NCBI RefSeq assembly: GCF_028282165.1
Contig: NZ_JANQIM010000027.1
Coordinates: 62,001-126,000 of the forward strand
Length of the DNA: 64,000 nt
Origin: Winogradskyella sp.
GTDB lineage: Bacteria; Bacteroidota; Bacteroidia; Flavobacteriales; Flavobacteriaceae
Reading direction: 5' to 3'
Below the pieces are notes generated by a model. The model was given only the letters and a program-made list of their open reading frames with translations. It did not search any database and was not told the DNA's origin. The position numbers were made by a program, and so were the translations under genes. This document shows positions 17,284-26,676 of the stretch, piece by piece; position 1 is the stretch's first letter; each line of letters begins with the position of its first letter.

Positions 17284-18999
17284 ATGAAAGCAAATATTTT
17301 TAAACTAGCACTAAGTATAATAATATTAGTTAATACTCTTTGTTATGCGCAACTTGAAAATGCGAATTGGTATTTTGGGCAAAATCAGTTTGCTAGTCAA
17401 AATGGAGCAGGGCTGAGTTTTAACAATAATACTGTAACCGTACTCACTGATGGTGAAACAGAAAATGATTTATACTTTACTGCAACTGTTAGTGACGAAA
17501 ATGGTGACCTTTTATTTTATACAGACGGAAGTTCTGTTTGGAATAAAAACCATAACAAAATGCCTAATGGTATAAATACACTCAATGGTAGCTTCAGAAC
17601 CGTATCTATCGTTCCGTTCCCTGGGAATGATTCTAAATATTTCATTTTCACAATAGGTGTAGACGGTTCGAGTCATGATTATTTTTATTCAATTATAGAT
17701 ATGAGTTTAGATAATAACCTAGGAGATATAGAATCAAATAACTTAAATGTCAACTTAAATCTTCTACCATACATTGTGTTTGACCAAAATGGTTCACTTG
17801 AAATTAAAAGTGAAATGCAAAGAAAGAATAACATAGTAGTTGCTAAGCATTCTGATGATGAGTCTTATTGGTTAATTTTAAACCCATTTGATGTGTTCTT
17901 TGTTATAAAAATTGACAGTAATGGTATATCGTCCAATTCAATTGAATATGACGAAAATAATCCTGAATTAGACTACAATTCCAATATTCGTGGTACATCT
18001 GGAATGAGTATATCACCCAATAGTGATAAATTGAGTTACTATTGCAATCGCTCAAATGGTGGCAACCAATCCAATTTATTTACGATCTTAAACTTTGATA
18101 ACTCAAATGGTGATTTGAGCCCTGCCTTCTTTACGTTCGATGATCCAAACTTTACATTATTCCCAGGGTATGCTTCTGAATTTTCTGGAAATAGCAATTA
18201 TTTATACTTATTAACTGGAAATGGTAATTTTGGTCACTGGATTTATCAGTTTGATCTACAAAACACAAATAATAGCCCACTTTTTATTGGCTCTTCTTTA
18301 TCTGGTGACGCAGAAACCGATTTACCTACACTAGTAAGAGGTATTGATGACAAAATATATGTGCCAAACAGTAATAATTTTTTAGGAGTGATTAATAACC
18401 CTAACTTGTCTGGAACTAGCTCAAACTATGTAAATAATCAAATAGATTTAGGTACAAATGTTATAGCGAAAAAGCTTCCTCAGCAAGTTCAGGTTCAAAA
18501 TAATAATAATTGCCCAGATAATTTAACTATAACCCAAACAGTCTCTAATGGAACTAATGACATCCAAGAGGCTTCTAATTGGATTGTTGCACTTAATGTA
18601 ATTGAAAACGCCGCAAACGCTGAGTACGATGCTGGCAAATTTGTAAAACTTGAAAGTGGATTTCATGCAAGAGCAGGGTCAACATTTAGAGCTTATATAG
18701 ATGGCTGCTTAATTACGCAACCAGTCTCCAAAAATTCTATATTCAATAATAACGAAATATTAGATAATCAAATTATTATTTTTCCAAATCCTGCTAAGGA
18801 TAAGGTTTATTTGTCGCATAGTAAACTAAACATTAAATCGTTTGTTTTATATGATATTCATGGAAGATCTGTGACTAAAAATGACCTAAACTCAAATAAG
18901 CACACAATTGAGGTGAGTAAATTTAAAGATGGCCTTTATATATTAAGGATTGTATTGGAAGATAATTCTGTTATCACAAAAAAATTAATTCTAAACTAA
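17284..18999 (+). CDS. T9SS-secreted protein with 3-coathanger-type domain
   Basis: 571 residues from the ATG at 17284 (a GTG at 17275 is also in frame, but the ATG gives a clean signal peptide ending CYAQ). The N-terminal 380 residues start NWYFGQNQFASQNGAGLSF, a family of large beta-propeller-like surface proteins. Residues about 420-480 hold the 3-coathanger-stack pattern with GKFVKLESGFHARAGSTF. The last 80 residues (IIFPNPAKDKVYLSH ... KKLILN) are a T9SS type A sorting signal, so it is exported to the cell surface or medium. The gene follows the fibre-like gene directly and ends at a terminator. Confidence 0.82.
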   Translation: MKANIFKLALSIIILVNTLCYAQLENANWYFGQNQFASQNGAGLSFNNNTVTVLTDGETENDLYFTATVSDENGDLLFYTDGSSVWNKNHNKMPNGINTLNGSFRTVSIVPFPGNDSKYFIFTIGVDGSSHDYFYSIIDMSLDNNLGDIESNNLNVNLNLLPYIVFDQNGSLEIKSEMQRKNNIVVAKHSDDESYWLILNPFDVFFVIKIDSNGISSNSIEYDENNPELDYNSNIRGTSGMSISPNSDKLSYYCNRSNGGNQSNLFTILNFDNSNGDLSPAFFTFDDPNFTLFPGYASEFSGNSNYLYLLTGNGNFGHWIYQFDLQNTNNSPLFIGSSLSGDAETDLPTLVRGIDDKIYVPNSNNFLGVINNPNLSGTSSNYVNNQIDLGTNVIAKKLPQQVQVQNNNNCPDNLTITQTVSNGTNDIQEASNWIVALNVIENAANAEYDAGKFVKLESGFHARAGSTFRAYIDGCLITQPVSKNSIFNNNEILDNQIIIFPNPAKDKVYLSHSKLNIKSFVLYDIHGRSVTKNDLNSNKHTIEVSKFKDGLYILRIVLEDNSVITKKLILN

Positions 19000-19018
19000 A
19001 GTCGTAATTCTGTTCCTA

Positions 19019-19052
19019 AAAAAGCCAATTAGTAAAACTAATCGGCTTTTTT
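19019..19052 (+). terminator. Rho-independent terminator after T9SS gene
   Basis: AGCC-A-ATTAGT (19023-19033) pairs with ACTAAT-C-GGCT (19037-19047) with one mismatch, followed by a seven-T run. The next ATG is only 18 bp further on. Confidence 0.8.
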
Positions 19053-19064
19053 TATTTTTGACTT

Positions 19065-19763
19065 ATGAGATTGAGAAATATTGTTGTTTTGCTTTTACTA
19101 TTATGGAGTTGTTCTGAGAAACAAACTTCAAAACAAACAAATCCTTCTGTTCTAAAAGACACTAGTATTGAAAAAGTAAAAGATATTCCTAAAAAAGCAG
19201 CATCTGAATATCCACTATTAACGGATAATAATGCCATGGAGTACTTTTTGGAATATGAAAAAGAGCACAAAGAGGATAAAGTTAGAATTACGACAGATTT
19301 TGGAATCATCGACATTCAGCTTTATGATAAAACCAAATTCCATCGCGCCAATTTTATTTATCTCACCAAACGCAAGTACTTCGATGGAACTCAATTTTAT
19401 CGCGTCGTCAAAAACTTCGTCATTCAAGGTGGCAGTAGTGACGACTACAACATTGCAAAACGTCGTCGAAAAATAGGAAAGTATCTTCTACCACCAGATA
19501 CCAAACGGGGTTACACGCACAAACGTGGTGCAGTATCCATGCCAAGTAGTGAAATAGAAAATGCCTACAAACTAGCCTCACCGTTTCAATTCTTTATTAT
19601 TAACCGTATTGGCGGCGCAGACTATTTAGACAAGGACTATACGGTTTTTGGAGAAGTCATCCGTGGTATGGATGTCGTCGACAAAATCAACGCTGTAGAC
19701 ACCGACGAAGGGGATTGGCCATTACAAAGTGTGTATATAAGAAAAGTAGAAATTATAGAATAA
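19065..19763 (+). CDS. Lipoprotein peptidyl-prolyl cis-trans isomerase (cyclophilin)
   Basis: 232 residues. A lipobox (LLLWSC, Cys near residue 16) anchors it in the envelope. A cyclophilin domain follows from residue 75 (RITTDFGIIDIQLYD ... FDGTQFYRVVKNFVIQGG ... FQFFIINRIGGADYLDKDYTVFGEVIRGMDVV). The FYRV catalytic arginine and FQFFI segment are present. It would help fold periplasmic or outer-membrane proteins. An insertion of basic residues (KRRRKIGKYLL) follows the QGG turn. Confidence 0.87.
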   Translation: MRLRNIVVLLLLLWSCSEKQTSKQTNPSVLKDTSIEKVKDIPKKAASEYPLLTDNNAMEYFLEYEKEHKEDKVRITTDFGIIDIQLYDKTKFHRANFIYLTKRKYFDGTQFYRVVKNFVIQGGSSDDYNIAKRRRKIGKYLLPPDTKRGYTHKRGAVSMPSSEIENAYKLASPFQFFIINRIGGADYLDKDYTVFGEVIRGMDVVDKINAVDTDEGDWPLQSVYIRKVEIIE

Positions 19764-19791
19764 TTAAGCCTTATTAATCTGCAGAATACTT

Positions 19792-20208
19792 ATGGAATAT
19801 CCTGATGTAGACAAGCTTAAAATTCAATTTAAAAAGCATAAGATAAAAATATCCCAAGGCTTCAACCATATAAGGAAAGATTCGTTCTTTACCACCTTAA
19901 CTATAGGATTACAATCATGGGATATACTTATTGACGATGAGTTTGGGGATTTTTCTAAACACAATTCCATTTTCGATTGGTTTTTAGTACTCTATGCCTT
20001 AGAAACCTATGATGAATGTGAGGATATTGTAGAATGGAGCAACTTCCATGGTATAGATACTATTAGTTTATTAGACTATTACAAATCATTAGCAACAATC
20101 TATCTAGAGATTGAAGCCATAATTGGGCCCATAGATCCCCTAATCTCTTCGTTTGATTATACCTTAAGGACTGGCGTAGTGCGTGCTTTAGCAAATATTA
20201 ATCTATAA
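19792..20208 (+). CDS. Conserved hypothetical protein, 138 residues
   Basis: A soluble, acidic protein with no signal peptide or recognised domain. The pattern SWDILIDDEFGDFSKHNSIF and YDECEDIVEWSNFHGID is reminiscent of small alpha/beta proteins in flavobacteria. It starts 28 bp after the cyclophilin gene, in the same direction, and is convergent with the TRIC channel gene (4-bp gap). Confidence 0.6.
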   Translation: MEYPDVDKLKIQFKKHKIKISQGFNHIRKDSFFTTLTIGLQSWDILIDDEFGDFSKHNSIFDWFLVLYALETYDECEDIVEWSNFHGIDTISLLDYYKSLATIYLEIEAIIGPIDPLISSFDYTLRTGVVRALANINL

Positions 20209-20212
20209 ATAC

Positions 20213-20824
20213 TTAATCTTCCGATTTATAAAGGCTCGGTAAGCTAATCTTAAATATAACGGCTAGCAATCTAATAACGATAACCACCAAACCAGCTATT
20301 ACAAAAAGATAATTTTGGTCTTTAAGGAATTCCCTAAGAAAAAAATACGTCAATCCTCCAATAATGCATGCCGTTGCATAAATCTCTTTTCTGAATATCA
20401 CAGGAATGTCATTGCAAAGGATATCTCGAATAACACCACCAAAGCAAGCCGTCATAGTACCAAGTGCTATGCAAATAAAAGGGTGTAAACCTGCAATTAA
20501 GCCTGTTTCAATACCAACAACAGTATATAACCCAATACCTATGGTATCGAATAGAAATAAGGAACGCCGTAAATGCTTTATTTGATTTCTAAATACGATA
20601 GCAAATATTGTAGAACCTACTATAACATAACCATAGATCATATCTTGCATCCAAGATACTGGTGTTACACCAACTATGATATCACGTAATGTACCTCCAC
20701 CGACTGCTGTAACAAATGCAATAATGAGCACACCAAAAAGATCCATTCGCTTATTCATAGCTACCAGAACTCCAGAAATTGCAAATGCAATAGTACCCAA
20801 TATGTCTAAAGTTTGAAAAAACAT
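20213..20824 (-). CDS. Trimeric intracellular cation (TRIC) channel family protein
   Basis: 203 residues with seven hydrophobic helices arranged as two internal repeats. Each repeat carries the Gly-x-x-Arg-Asp motif (GGGTLRDIIVG near residue 42 and GGVIRDILCN near 130), the hallmark of the UPF0126/TRIC family of inner-membrane potassium-permeable channels. The length is typical. Function in bacteria is not settled. Confidence 0.87.
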   Translation of the reverse strand: MFFQTLDILGTIAFAISGVLVAMNKRMDLFGVLIIAFVTAVGGGTLRDIIVGVTPVSWMQDMIYGYVIVGSTIFAIVFRNQIKHLRRSLFLFDTIGIGLYTVVGIETGLIAGLHPFICIALGTMTACFGGVIRDILCNDIPVIFRKEIYATACIIGGLTYFFLREFLKDQNYLFVIAGLVVIVIRLLAVIFKISLPSLYKSED

Positions 20825-20835
20825 TTTTTTATTTT

Positions 20836-20855
20836 ATTCCTGTCTAGGCAGGAAT
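20836..20855. repeat. Short inverted repeat ATTCCTG-N6-CAGGAAT
   Basis: A 7-bp inverted repeat around TCTAGG, 12 bp upstream of the TRIC gene start. No T tract follows. It resembles a common intergenic hairpin repeat of this phylum. Confidence 0.5.
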
Positions 20856-20905
20856 CTATTTCTAATTTCATTGCAACACTGGTAATATTCGCCTATGTTT
20901 GATTA

Positions 20906-21048
20906 AACCTAGTTCCCAAGGATACTTCGACTCCGCTCAGCATAAGCGATTCACACAAGTTCTATAAATAAAACTTGGTTCTCAAGGATACTTCGACTCC
21001 GCTCAGCATAAGCGATTCACACAAGCTCTATAAATAAAACTTGGTTCT
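20906..21048. repeat. 66-bp tandem repeat, about 2.2 copies
   Basis: The phrase with core ACTTCGACTCCGCTCAGCAT occurs at 20924 and 20990, a period of 66 bp. The flanking AAAACTTGGTTCTC block recurs a third time before 21048. Copies differ at a few positions. The array fills the gap between the TRIC and RDD genes and contains no ORF. Confidence 0.85.
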
Positions 21049-21052
21049 CTGC

Positions 21053-21769
21053 TTACATGTTTTGGGTGTAGTAATTATAATCCTTAATCACCTTTGCTAC
21101 AAAGTCTACCGGTTTCTCTTTTGGCTCAACAGCCATAACCTTTGCCAATCTGTAATGTAAATTTAAGATGACATTGTGATTTCCTCTTACAACGGCATCA
21201 TCATACAGATTCTTAACCTTCTGCATATCACTATCATTCAATACAGTGACCTGACTATAAGTAGGTACATAATCAAAAGGTATCTCCTTTAAAATAGTAT
21301 CGTTAATAGTAACTTTTTGGCGTTCGCTTATAACGGTCGTACCTGCTGCAATGTCACCGATTCGCTGGCCGTTGCCCTTCACTAAAATAGTTAGTGCAGC
21401 AGCGCCGCCAAAGGTTATTACCACATCTACTATACGTAATATCCATCTCACAAAATAGTTTGCAAAACTTGGTTTAGAACCATCGAGTTTCACAACTCTA
21501 GTTTTCATAATATTTTTGCCAACTGTCTTACCATCCCAAAAAGTTTCTAAGAGTACATAATACAAAAATGCAGGAAGATTAATAAGCAAATAAATTGCCC
21601 AAGTATCTCCCATATCTAAATCTAAAGCACCCAAAAGTAAGATAGAACCTAAGACATAGATAAAGATAACAGTACTGTCTATAAGGTAAGCCAATAAGCG
21701 GTCTCCAATACTTGCAACGCTTTGATTAATCCCTACATTTTGAGCGGTTTCTATTTGAAATTCATCCAT
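21053..21769 (-). CDS. RDD-family membrane protein
   Basis: 238 residues with three or four hydrophobic helices. Residues 20-150 form an RDD domain: RLLAYLIDSTVIF (the R and D of the family name), then KTVGKNIMKTRVV and a C-terminal helix ending GQRIGDIAAGTTVI. The C-terminal 90 residues are soluble and basic, a frequent extension in this operon type. It is divergent from the SpoIIM-like gene and probably shares its control region of 35 bp. The role is unknown; some RDD proteins act in ion transport. Confidence 0.85.
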   Translation of the reverse strand: MDEFQIETAQNVGINQSVASIGDRLLAYLIDSTVIFIYVLGSILLLGALDLDMGDTWAIYLLINLPAFLYYVLLETFWDGKTVGKNIMKTRVVKLDGSKPSFANYFVRWILRIVDVVITFGGAAALTILVKGNGQRIGDIAAGTTVISERQKVTINDTILKEIPFDYVPTYSQVTVLNDSDMQKVKNLYDDAVVRGNHNVILNLHYRLAKVMAVEPKEKPVDFVAKVIKDYNYYTQNM

Positions 21770-21804
21770 ATTTTCTTTTCTTTGAAAACCTAAAGGTTTA
21801 GAAC

Positions 21805-22815
21805 ATGCGTGAGGCAGCTTTTGTGAAGCAAAATAAAGATAAATGGTTAGAATTCGAAAGCATTCTCAAAAATAAAGCCGACATTGATCCCGATTTACTT
21901 TCTGACTTATATATAGAACTAACCGACCATTTAAGCTACGCCAAAACCTTTTATAAAAACAGTAATACGGAGCGCTATCTTAACCAGCTCGCCTCCAAAG
22001 CTCATCAAAATATTTACAAGACCAAGAAAGAACCAAAAAATCGAATTATCTCTTTTTTTACAACTGAGTTTCCGATAATGTTCTACCAACATCAACGTGA
22101 ATTATTGATTACTTTTTTAGTGTTTGCTTTTTTCACATTTGTTGGAGCTTATTCAACCGCTGGTGATGGAGATTTTGTTCGTGTCTTTGGTTTAAATGAT
22201 GGCTACGTAAACATGACCCTAGAAAATATAGAAAAAGGAGACCCTATGGCTGTTTACAAAGAACAAGGTGAGTTTAACATGTTTTTAGGTATTACCTTAA
22301 ACAATATCAAAGTAGCACTATTTGCTTTCGGTTATGGGATTTTGCTCGGTATTGGCAGCCTCTATTTTATGATGAGAAATGCCATTATGTTAGGTAGCTT
22401 TCAATATTTCTTTTATCAGCAAGGACTCCTTTGGGAATCTGCGCGTACAATTTGGATTCACGGTACAATAGAAATATCCGTAATCATTGTTGCTGGTTGT
22501 GCTGGCCTCGTAATGGGTAACGGTATATTATTCACCGGTACGTTACCTAGATTACAATCTTTTAAACGTGGGGTAATTAATGGACTTAAGATTTTAATGA
22601 GTACGATACCTTTTTTTATTGTTGCGGGTTTTTTAGAAGGGTTTGTAACCAGACATACCGAAATGCCAGACTGGCTAGCTATATTCATTATCAGCAGTTC
22701 TCTAGCATTGATTTTATATTACTATGTCTACTACCCCATAAAATTGCACAAAAAGTCTAATCAAGCTTTAACACTCAAAAGTATCATAGATTTAGAGAAT
22801 CAACAACCCAATTAA
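21805..22815 (+). CDS. SpoIIM-like (stage II sporulation protein M family) membrane protein
   Basis: 336 residues. A cytosolic N-terminal 95 residues (REAAFVKQNKDKWLEFE) is followed by five or six hydrophobic helices with GEFNMFLGITLNNIKVALFA and IWIHGTIEISVIIVAGCAG, which define the SpoIIM/DUF95 family. This is not evidence of sporulation; the family is widespread in non-sporulating Bacteroidota. First gene of a six-gene rightward operon ending at 28008. Confidence 0.85.
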   Translation: MREAAFVKQNKDKWLEFESILKNKADIDPDLLSDLYIELTDHLSYAKTFYKNSNTERYLNQLASKAHQNIYKTKKEPKNRIISFFTTEFPIMFYQHQRELLITFLVFAFFTFVGAYSTAGDGDFVRVFGLNDGYVNMTLENIEKGDPMAVYKEQGEFNMFLGITLNNIKVALFAFGYGILLGIGSLYFMMRNAIMLGSFQYFFYQQGLLWESARTIWIHGTIEISVIIVAGCAGLVMGNGILFTGTLPRLQSFKRGVINGLKILMSTIPFFIVAGFLEGFVTRHTEMPDWLAIFIISSSLALILYYYVYYPIKLHKKSNQALTLKSIIDLENQQPN

Positions 22816-22816
22816 C

Positions 22817-23704
22817 ATGAACAGACCTTATATAGAATTTAGAAAGAATAGTGATTTCAGTGGGATACTCACAGATACATTTGGTTTTATAAGAAATGAG
22901 TTTAAACCATTTATGAAAACCATTTTTAATGTTGCCGGCCCAGCTATTTTAGTTTTTATGCTTTCACTTGCTGTATACAACTATGTCGTTGGAGACATCT
23001 TTGATTTTACAAGTTATGGCGGTGCCAGATTTGATGGTGGCAATATAGTCCTTACACTTTTTGCAATGCTAATATATCTTGTCTCTGCTGTCGCAGCATA
23101 CATACTAACAGGTGCAGCGGTTCTATTTTATATAAAATCATATGTAGAAAACAAGGGCACTACAGACTTAGCAGAAATTAAAAGAAACGTTTACAGGTCG
23201 TTTTGGTCTTTTTTTGGTTTAGGCTTTCTTAAAGGCATAACATTGACCATAGCAACTTTGCTCTGCTTTTTACCTGTACTTTATGCTATGGTACCAATGG
23301 CCGTGGTATTTAGTATTTATGTATTTGAACCAAGACGCTCCACAACGGAGGCTTACAGTCAGAGTTTTAGTTTGGTGAGTGTAGACTTTTGGACGGCTTT
23401 CGGAGTTTACATAGTTCTTTTTATCATTTACTATATCCTTAGCTTTGTTTTGGCCTTACCTAGTGCTATCTATACCATGCTGGGTACTGGTATCTTTTCT
23501 GGTGAAGTTGATCCTGCTAATCTCAATGATTTTTACCAAGACCCTATCTTAATACTATTAAATGTGTTGAATACTTTCTTTCAATTTATTCTTAATATTA
23601 TACTTGTAGTAGGAGGTGCCGTTATTTATTTTCATCTTCACGAAAAAACAAACTTCACTGGTACTTACGAGCGTATCAATGAAATTGGTAAAATTGAAGA
23701 CTAA
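22817..23704 (+). CDS. Integral membrane protein, SpoIIM/MoxR-operon type, unknown function
   Basis: 295 residues with about six hydrophobic helices starting near residue 35; glycerophosphodiester-phosphodiesterase-like transmembrane architecture is possible. It begins 1 bp after the SpoIIM-like stop and ends directly before the next ATG, so translational coupling is likely. No catalytic motif seen. Confidence 0.7.
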   Translation: MNRPYIEFRKNSDFSGILTDTFGFIRNEFKPFMKTIFNVAGPAILVFMLSLAVYNYVVGDIFDFTSYGGARFDGGNIVLTLFAMLIYLVSAVAAYILTGAAVLFYIKSYVENKGTTDLAEIKRNVYRSFWSFFGLGFLKGITLTIATLLCFLPVLYAMVPMAVVFSIYVFEPRRSTTEAYSQSFSLVSVDFWTAFGVYIVLFIIYYILSFVLALPSAIYTMLGTGIFSGEVDPANLNDFYQDPILILLNVLNTFFQFILNIILVVGGAVIYFHLHEKTNFTGTYERINEIGKIED

Positions 23705-24436
23705 ATGAACACCTTTAGAATCTTAGTATTTCTATTGTCGTTTTGCCATTTATGTATAGCGCAAGAAAGAGCCCCTGTAATATTGGACGACACACCCGTA
23801 GAACGGCAAGTCATTACGGAAGAAGACTTAGATACTTACAAAACCGATAAGGACTTTAACTATATAGAAGTTGAGTATAAAGAATCGTTTTTAGATAGAG
23901 TTTACCGTTGGTTCAGGAATATCTTAAGAAGATTCTGGGAAGCCATTTTTGGAGTAGGAACAGCTAGTGGTTTCCTATATTTTGTGTTTAGGATTTTACC
24001 TTACATTCTTCTAGGGCTTTTAGTGTTTTTACTTCTAAGATTTTTCCTTAAAGTGAATTCCAATAAAATTTTAACAAAGTCTAAAGAGAAAGGGAGTGTC
24101 GCCATTACCGAAGAAGAACAAATTATAAAAAATGAAGATATTCCTGCATTAATACGAGAAGCAATTCATCAGAAAAATTATCGCCTCGCCATAAGATACT
24201 ACTACTTACTATCCTTAAAATATTTAACCGAAAACGAAACCATTTCTTGGCAACCACAAAAGACCAATGAGGACTATATTAAAGAGATAGATAAAATTAA
24301 CCTAAAAGACAGTTTTAAAAACATTACTAGAATTTATGATTATGTCTGGTACGGGGAATTTGGAGTGGATGCTTTAAAGTTTGAAGCCTTAAAACAACCT
24401 TTCGAAAATTTAAATAAATCAATAAGAACTCGTTGA
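23705..24436 (+). CDS. DUF4129-type protein with signal peptide and one membrane helix
   Basis: 243 residues. A signal peptide ends at CIAQ, then a periplasmic stretch, one helix near residues 95-120, and a cytosolic C-terminal domain of about 110 residues (ALIREAIHQKNYRLAIRYYYLLSLKYL ... ISWQPQKTNEDYIKEI ... YDYVWYGEF), matching DUF4129. Such proteins accompany MoxR/DUF58 genes. Its stop overlaps the next start by 4 bp (TTGA). Confidence 0.8.
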   Translation: MNTFRILVFLLSFCHLCIAQERAPVILDDTPVERQVITEEDLDTYKTDKDFNYIEVEYKESFLDRVYRWFRNILRRFWEAIFGVGTASGFLYFVFRILPYILLGLLVFLLLRFFLKVNSNKILTKSKEKGSVAITEEEQIIKNEDIPALIREAIHQKNYRLAIRYYYLLSLKYLTENETISWQPQKTNEDYIKEIDKINLKDSFKNITRIYDYVWYGEFGVDALKFEALKQPFENLNKSIRTR

Positions 24437-25653
24437 GCAGAAGAGGAAATATATACGTATCATTGATTGTATTCACTATCCTGACCATAGTGGTATTGGA
24501 AATGACAAAACCAAAAAAAATAAATTGGTTTCCTTCCTATGCCCTGCACCACAAAATCCCTTTTGGCGCTTTTGTTTTTAATGAGCAGATTCAGCGTATT
24601 TCAGAAACTGTAAAACTGATAGATAGGCCTCCTTTTGAATATCTAAAGGACAACACTATTAACGGCACCTATATTTTCTTTAATGGAGGTATTAATTACG
24701 GAAGGGAGGAACTCAACGCTTTGCTAGACTGGGTCGATAAAGGTAATACGCTTATGGTCTCTGCTGTAGACTTTGAACCCAAATTATTAGATACGCTTCA
24801 CCTTAGTACAGAGTCAGTGAGTACAGTTGCTAATTTTAACAATGAGTATCAAGTACAACTGGTTAATCCTCATTTGGATAACAACACCTTTAAGTTCGAT
24901 AAGCCTACCACTTTTTTTCATTTTAATGAAATTGACACCTTAAATACACGGATTATTGGTTTTATTGATACTTACAGAGGTGAAAATCAACCCATCAAAG
25001 ATTCTTTGGTTAACATCATTAAGCAATCTTTTGGAGATGGAGAAATTATACTGAGCACATTTCCACAAGCGTTTACCAATTATTTTATACTCAATTCACC
25101 AAACCAAAATTATACTTCAAGTTTGCTATCGTATCTCGATACTAAACAACCCATATTTATTGACACTTACTATAAGAGTGGTAAAAAATTCTATACCTCA
25201 CCAATGTATCTTTTCTTAAATAACGACGCCTTAAAGTGGGCTTATTACCTGGTACTTATAGGTGTATTAATTTATGTCATTTTTGAAGGCAGACGCAAGC
25301 AACGTGCTATACCGATCATAAAACCTTTAAAAAATCAGACCATTGCTTTTACAAGGACTATTGCCAATATGTATTACGAAAAAGGGCAACATAAGGACAT
25401 CGCTACGCACAAAATTCAACATTTCCTAGACCATATTAGAAGTACTATGTATCTTCAAACTTATTTCATTGATGATGAATTTATCACAAATTTAGCTGCA
25501 CGAAGCAATAACAGTATCGAAGACACAAAAGCACTTTTCGATTATATAAATACCATTAATTCCTCTGAACAGATAAACGATAAAGCATTAGAAAAGTTAA
25601 ATACTTTGATAGAAAATTTTAAATCCCAGAACACATGGAAAACGAAGCCATAA
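24433..25653 (+). CDS. DUF4350-type membrane protein
   Basis: 406 residues starting at a TTG that overlaps the upstream stop. One N-terminal helix, then a DUF4350-like periplasmic domain (TYIFFNGGINYGREELNALLDWVDKGNTLM), a second helix near residue 280 (WAYYLVLIGVLIYVIFEG) and a cytosolic C-terminal helical tail. The gliding-motility GldG/amidotransferase-like fold is shared by this family. It overlaps moxR by 19 bp. Function unknown. Confidence 0.78.
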   Translation: MSRRGNIYVSLIVFTILTIVVLEMTKPKKINWFPSYALHHKIPFGAFVFNEQIQRISETVKLIDRPPFEYLKDNTINGTYIFFNGGINYGREELNALLDWVDKGNTLMVSAVDFEPKLLDTLHLSTESVSTVANFNNEYQVQLVNPHLDNNTFKFDKPTTFFHFNEIDTLNTRIIGFIDTYRGENQPIKDSLVNIIKQSFGDGEIILSTFPQAFTNYFILNSPNQNYTSSLLSYLDTKQPIFIDTYYKSGKKFYTSPMYLFLNNDALKWAYYLVLIGVLIYVIFEGRRKQRAIPIIKPLKNQTIAFTRTIANMYYEKGQHKDIATHKIQHFLDHIRSTMYLQTYFIDDEFITNLAARSNNSIEDTKALFDYINTINSSEQINDKALEKLNTLIENFKSQNTWKTKP

Positions 25654-26630
25654 ACGAAGACTTAAATTTTGATAACAGAATAGAGTTAGACGGTCTCAGA
25701 GATGCCGTAGAGCGCATAAAAAAAGAACTTAGCAAGGTTATTATTGGCCAAGATAATTTTGTAGAATTACTTATTGTAGCGCTATTGGCAGATGGGCATG
25801 TCCTCATCGAAGGTGTTCCCGGAATAGCAAAGACTGTTACTGCTAAGTTATTTGCCAAAGTTCTTAAAACTGATTTTAGCCGAATTCAATTCACGCCAGA
25901 TTTAATGCCTAGTGATGTCTTAGGAACTTCGGTTTTAAATATGAAAACTTCAGAATTTGAATTTAAGCAAGGTCCTATCTTTTCTAATATTGTTTTGATT
26001 GACGAAATAAACAGGGCACCAGCAAAGACTCAAGCTGCTCTATTTGAAACCATGGAAGAGCGACAAGCTACTATTGATGGTATAACCTATAGTTTTAGTA
26101 ACCCTTTTATGGTATTGGCGACGCAGAACCCAATAGAGCAAGAAGGAACATATGCACTTCCTGAGGCACAATTAGATCGATTTATTTTTAAAATCAAAGT
26201 TGATTATCCATCTCTAGAGGATGAAATAAGAATTATAGCATCACATCATGAGCGTAAAGGTGCAGCGCCACAAACGTCAATCAATCCTATATTAGATACA
26301 AAATCCCTCGAAGATTATAAATCTAAAACCCAATCTATTGTCGTTGAAGAAAAAATCATAAAGTACATAGCTGAGATTGTTTCCAAAACTCGCAACCATC
26401 CTCATTTATATTTGGGTGGTTCACCAAGAGCTTCAATTGCTATTTTAAATTCATCAAAGGCTTATGCTGCTATAAATGGAAGAGATTTCGTCATTCCAGA
26501 AGATGTTAAGAAAGCTTTGAACCCTGTTCTTAATCATCGTGTTATACTAACACCAGAACGTGAAATGGAAGGGATGACGACAGAAAATGTCATAGAAATG
26601 ATCGTACAATCTGTTGAAGTACCAAGATAG
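25635..26630 (+). CDS. moxR: MoxR-family AAA+ ATPase
   Basis: 331 residues. AAA_3 domain with Walker A GVPGIAKT (residues about 60-67), Walker B VLIDEINRAP (about 123), sensor 1 ATQNP and arginine finger EAQLDRF; the AAA lid follows at 250-325. MoxR ATPases act as chaperones that insert cofactors or assemble complexes with DUF58/VWA partners, one of which is the next gene. Confidence 0.92.
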   Translation: MENEAINEDLNFDNRIELDGLRDAVERIKKELSKVIIGQDNFVELLIVALLADGHVLIEGVPGIAKTVTAKLFAKVLKTDFSRIQFTPDLMPSDVLGTSVLNMKTSEFEFKQGPIFSNIVLIDEINRAPAKTQAALFETMEERQATIDGITYSFSNPFMVLATQNPIEQEGTYALPEAQLDRFIFKIKVDYPSLEDEIRIIASHHERKGAAPQTSINPILDTKSLEDYKSKTQSIVVEEKIIKYIAEIVSKTRNHPHLYLGGSPRASIAILNSSKAYAAINGRDFVIPEDVKKALNPVLNHRVILTPEREMEGMTTENVIEMIVQSVEVPR

Positions 26631-26676
26631 TATTTAGTTTACAAAAGCAGTATACAGTAATCGATTGTAAAACATA

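Noticed and set aside
19053..19060. TATTTTTG promoter-like box 4 bp before the cyclophilin ATG
   Set aside because: It lies inside the T tract of the preceding terminator, so the match is probably chance.
20906..21048. CRISPR array
   Set aside because: Only 2.2 direct copies with no variable spacers between them; it is a plain tandem repeat.
21805..22815. Evidence of sporulation from a SpoIIM-like gene
   Set aside because: The family is common in non-sporulating bacteria and no other sporulation gene is present.
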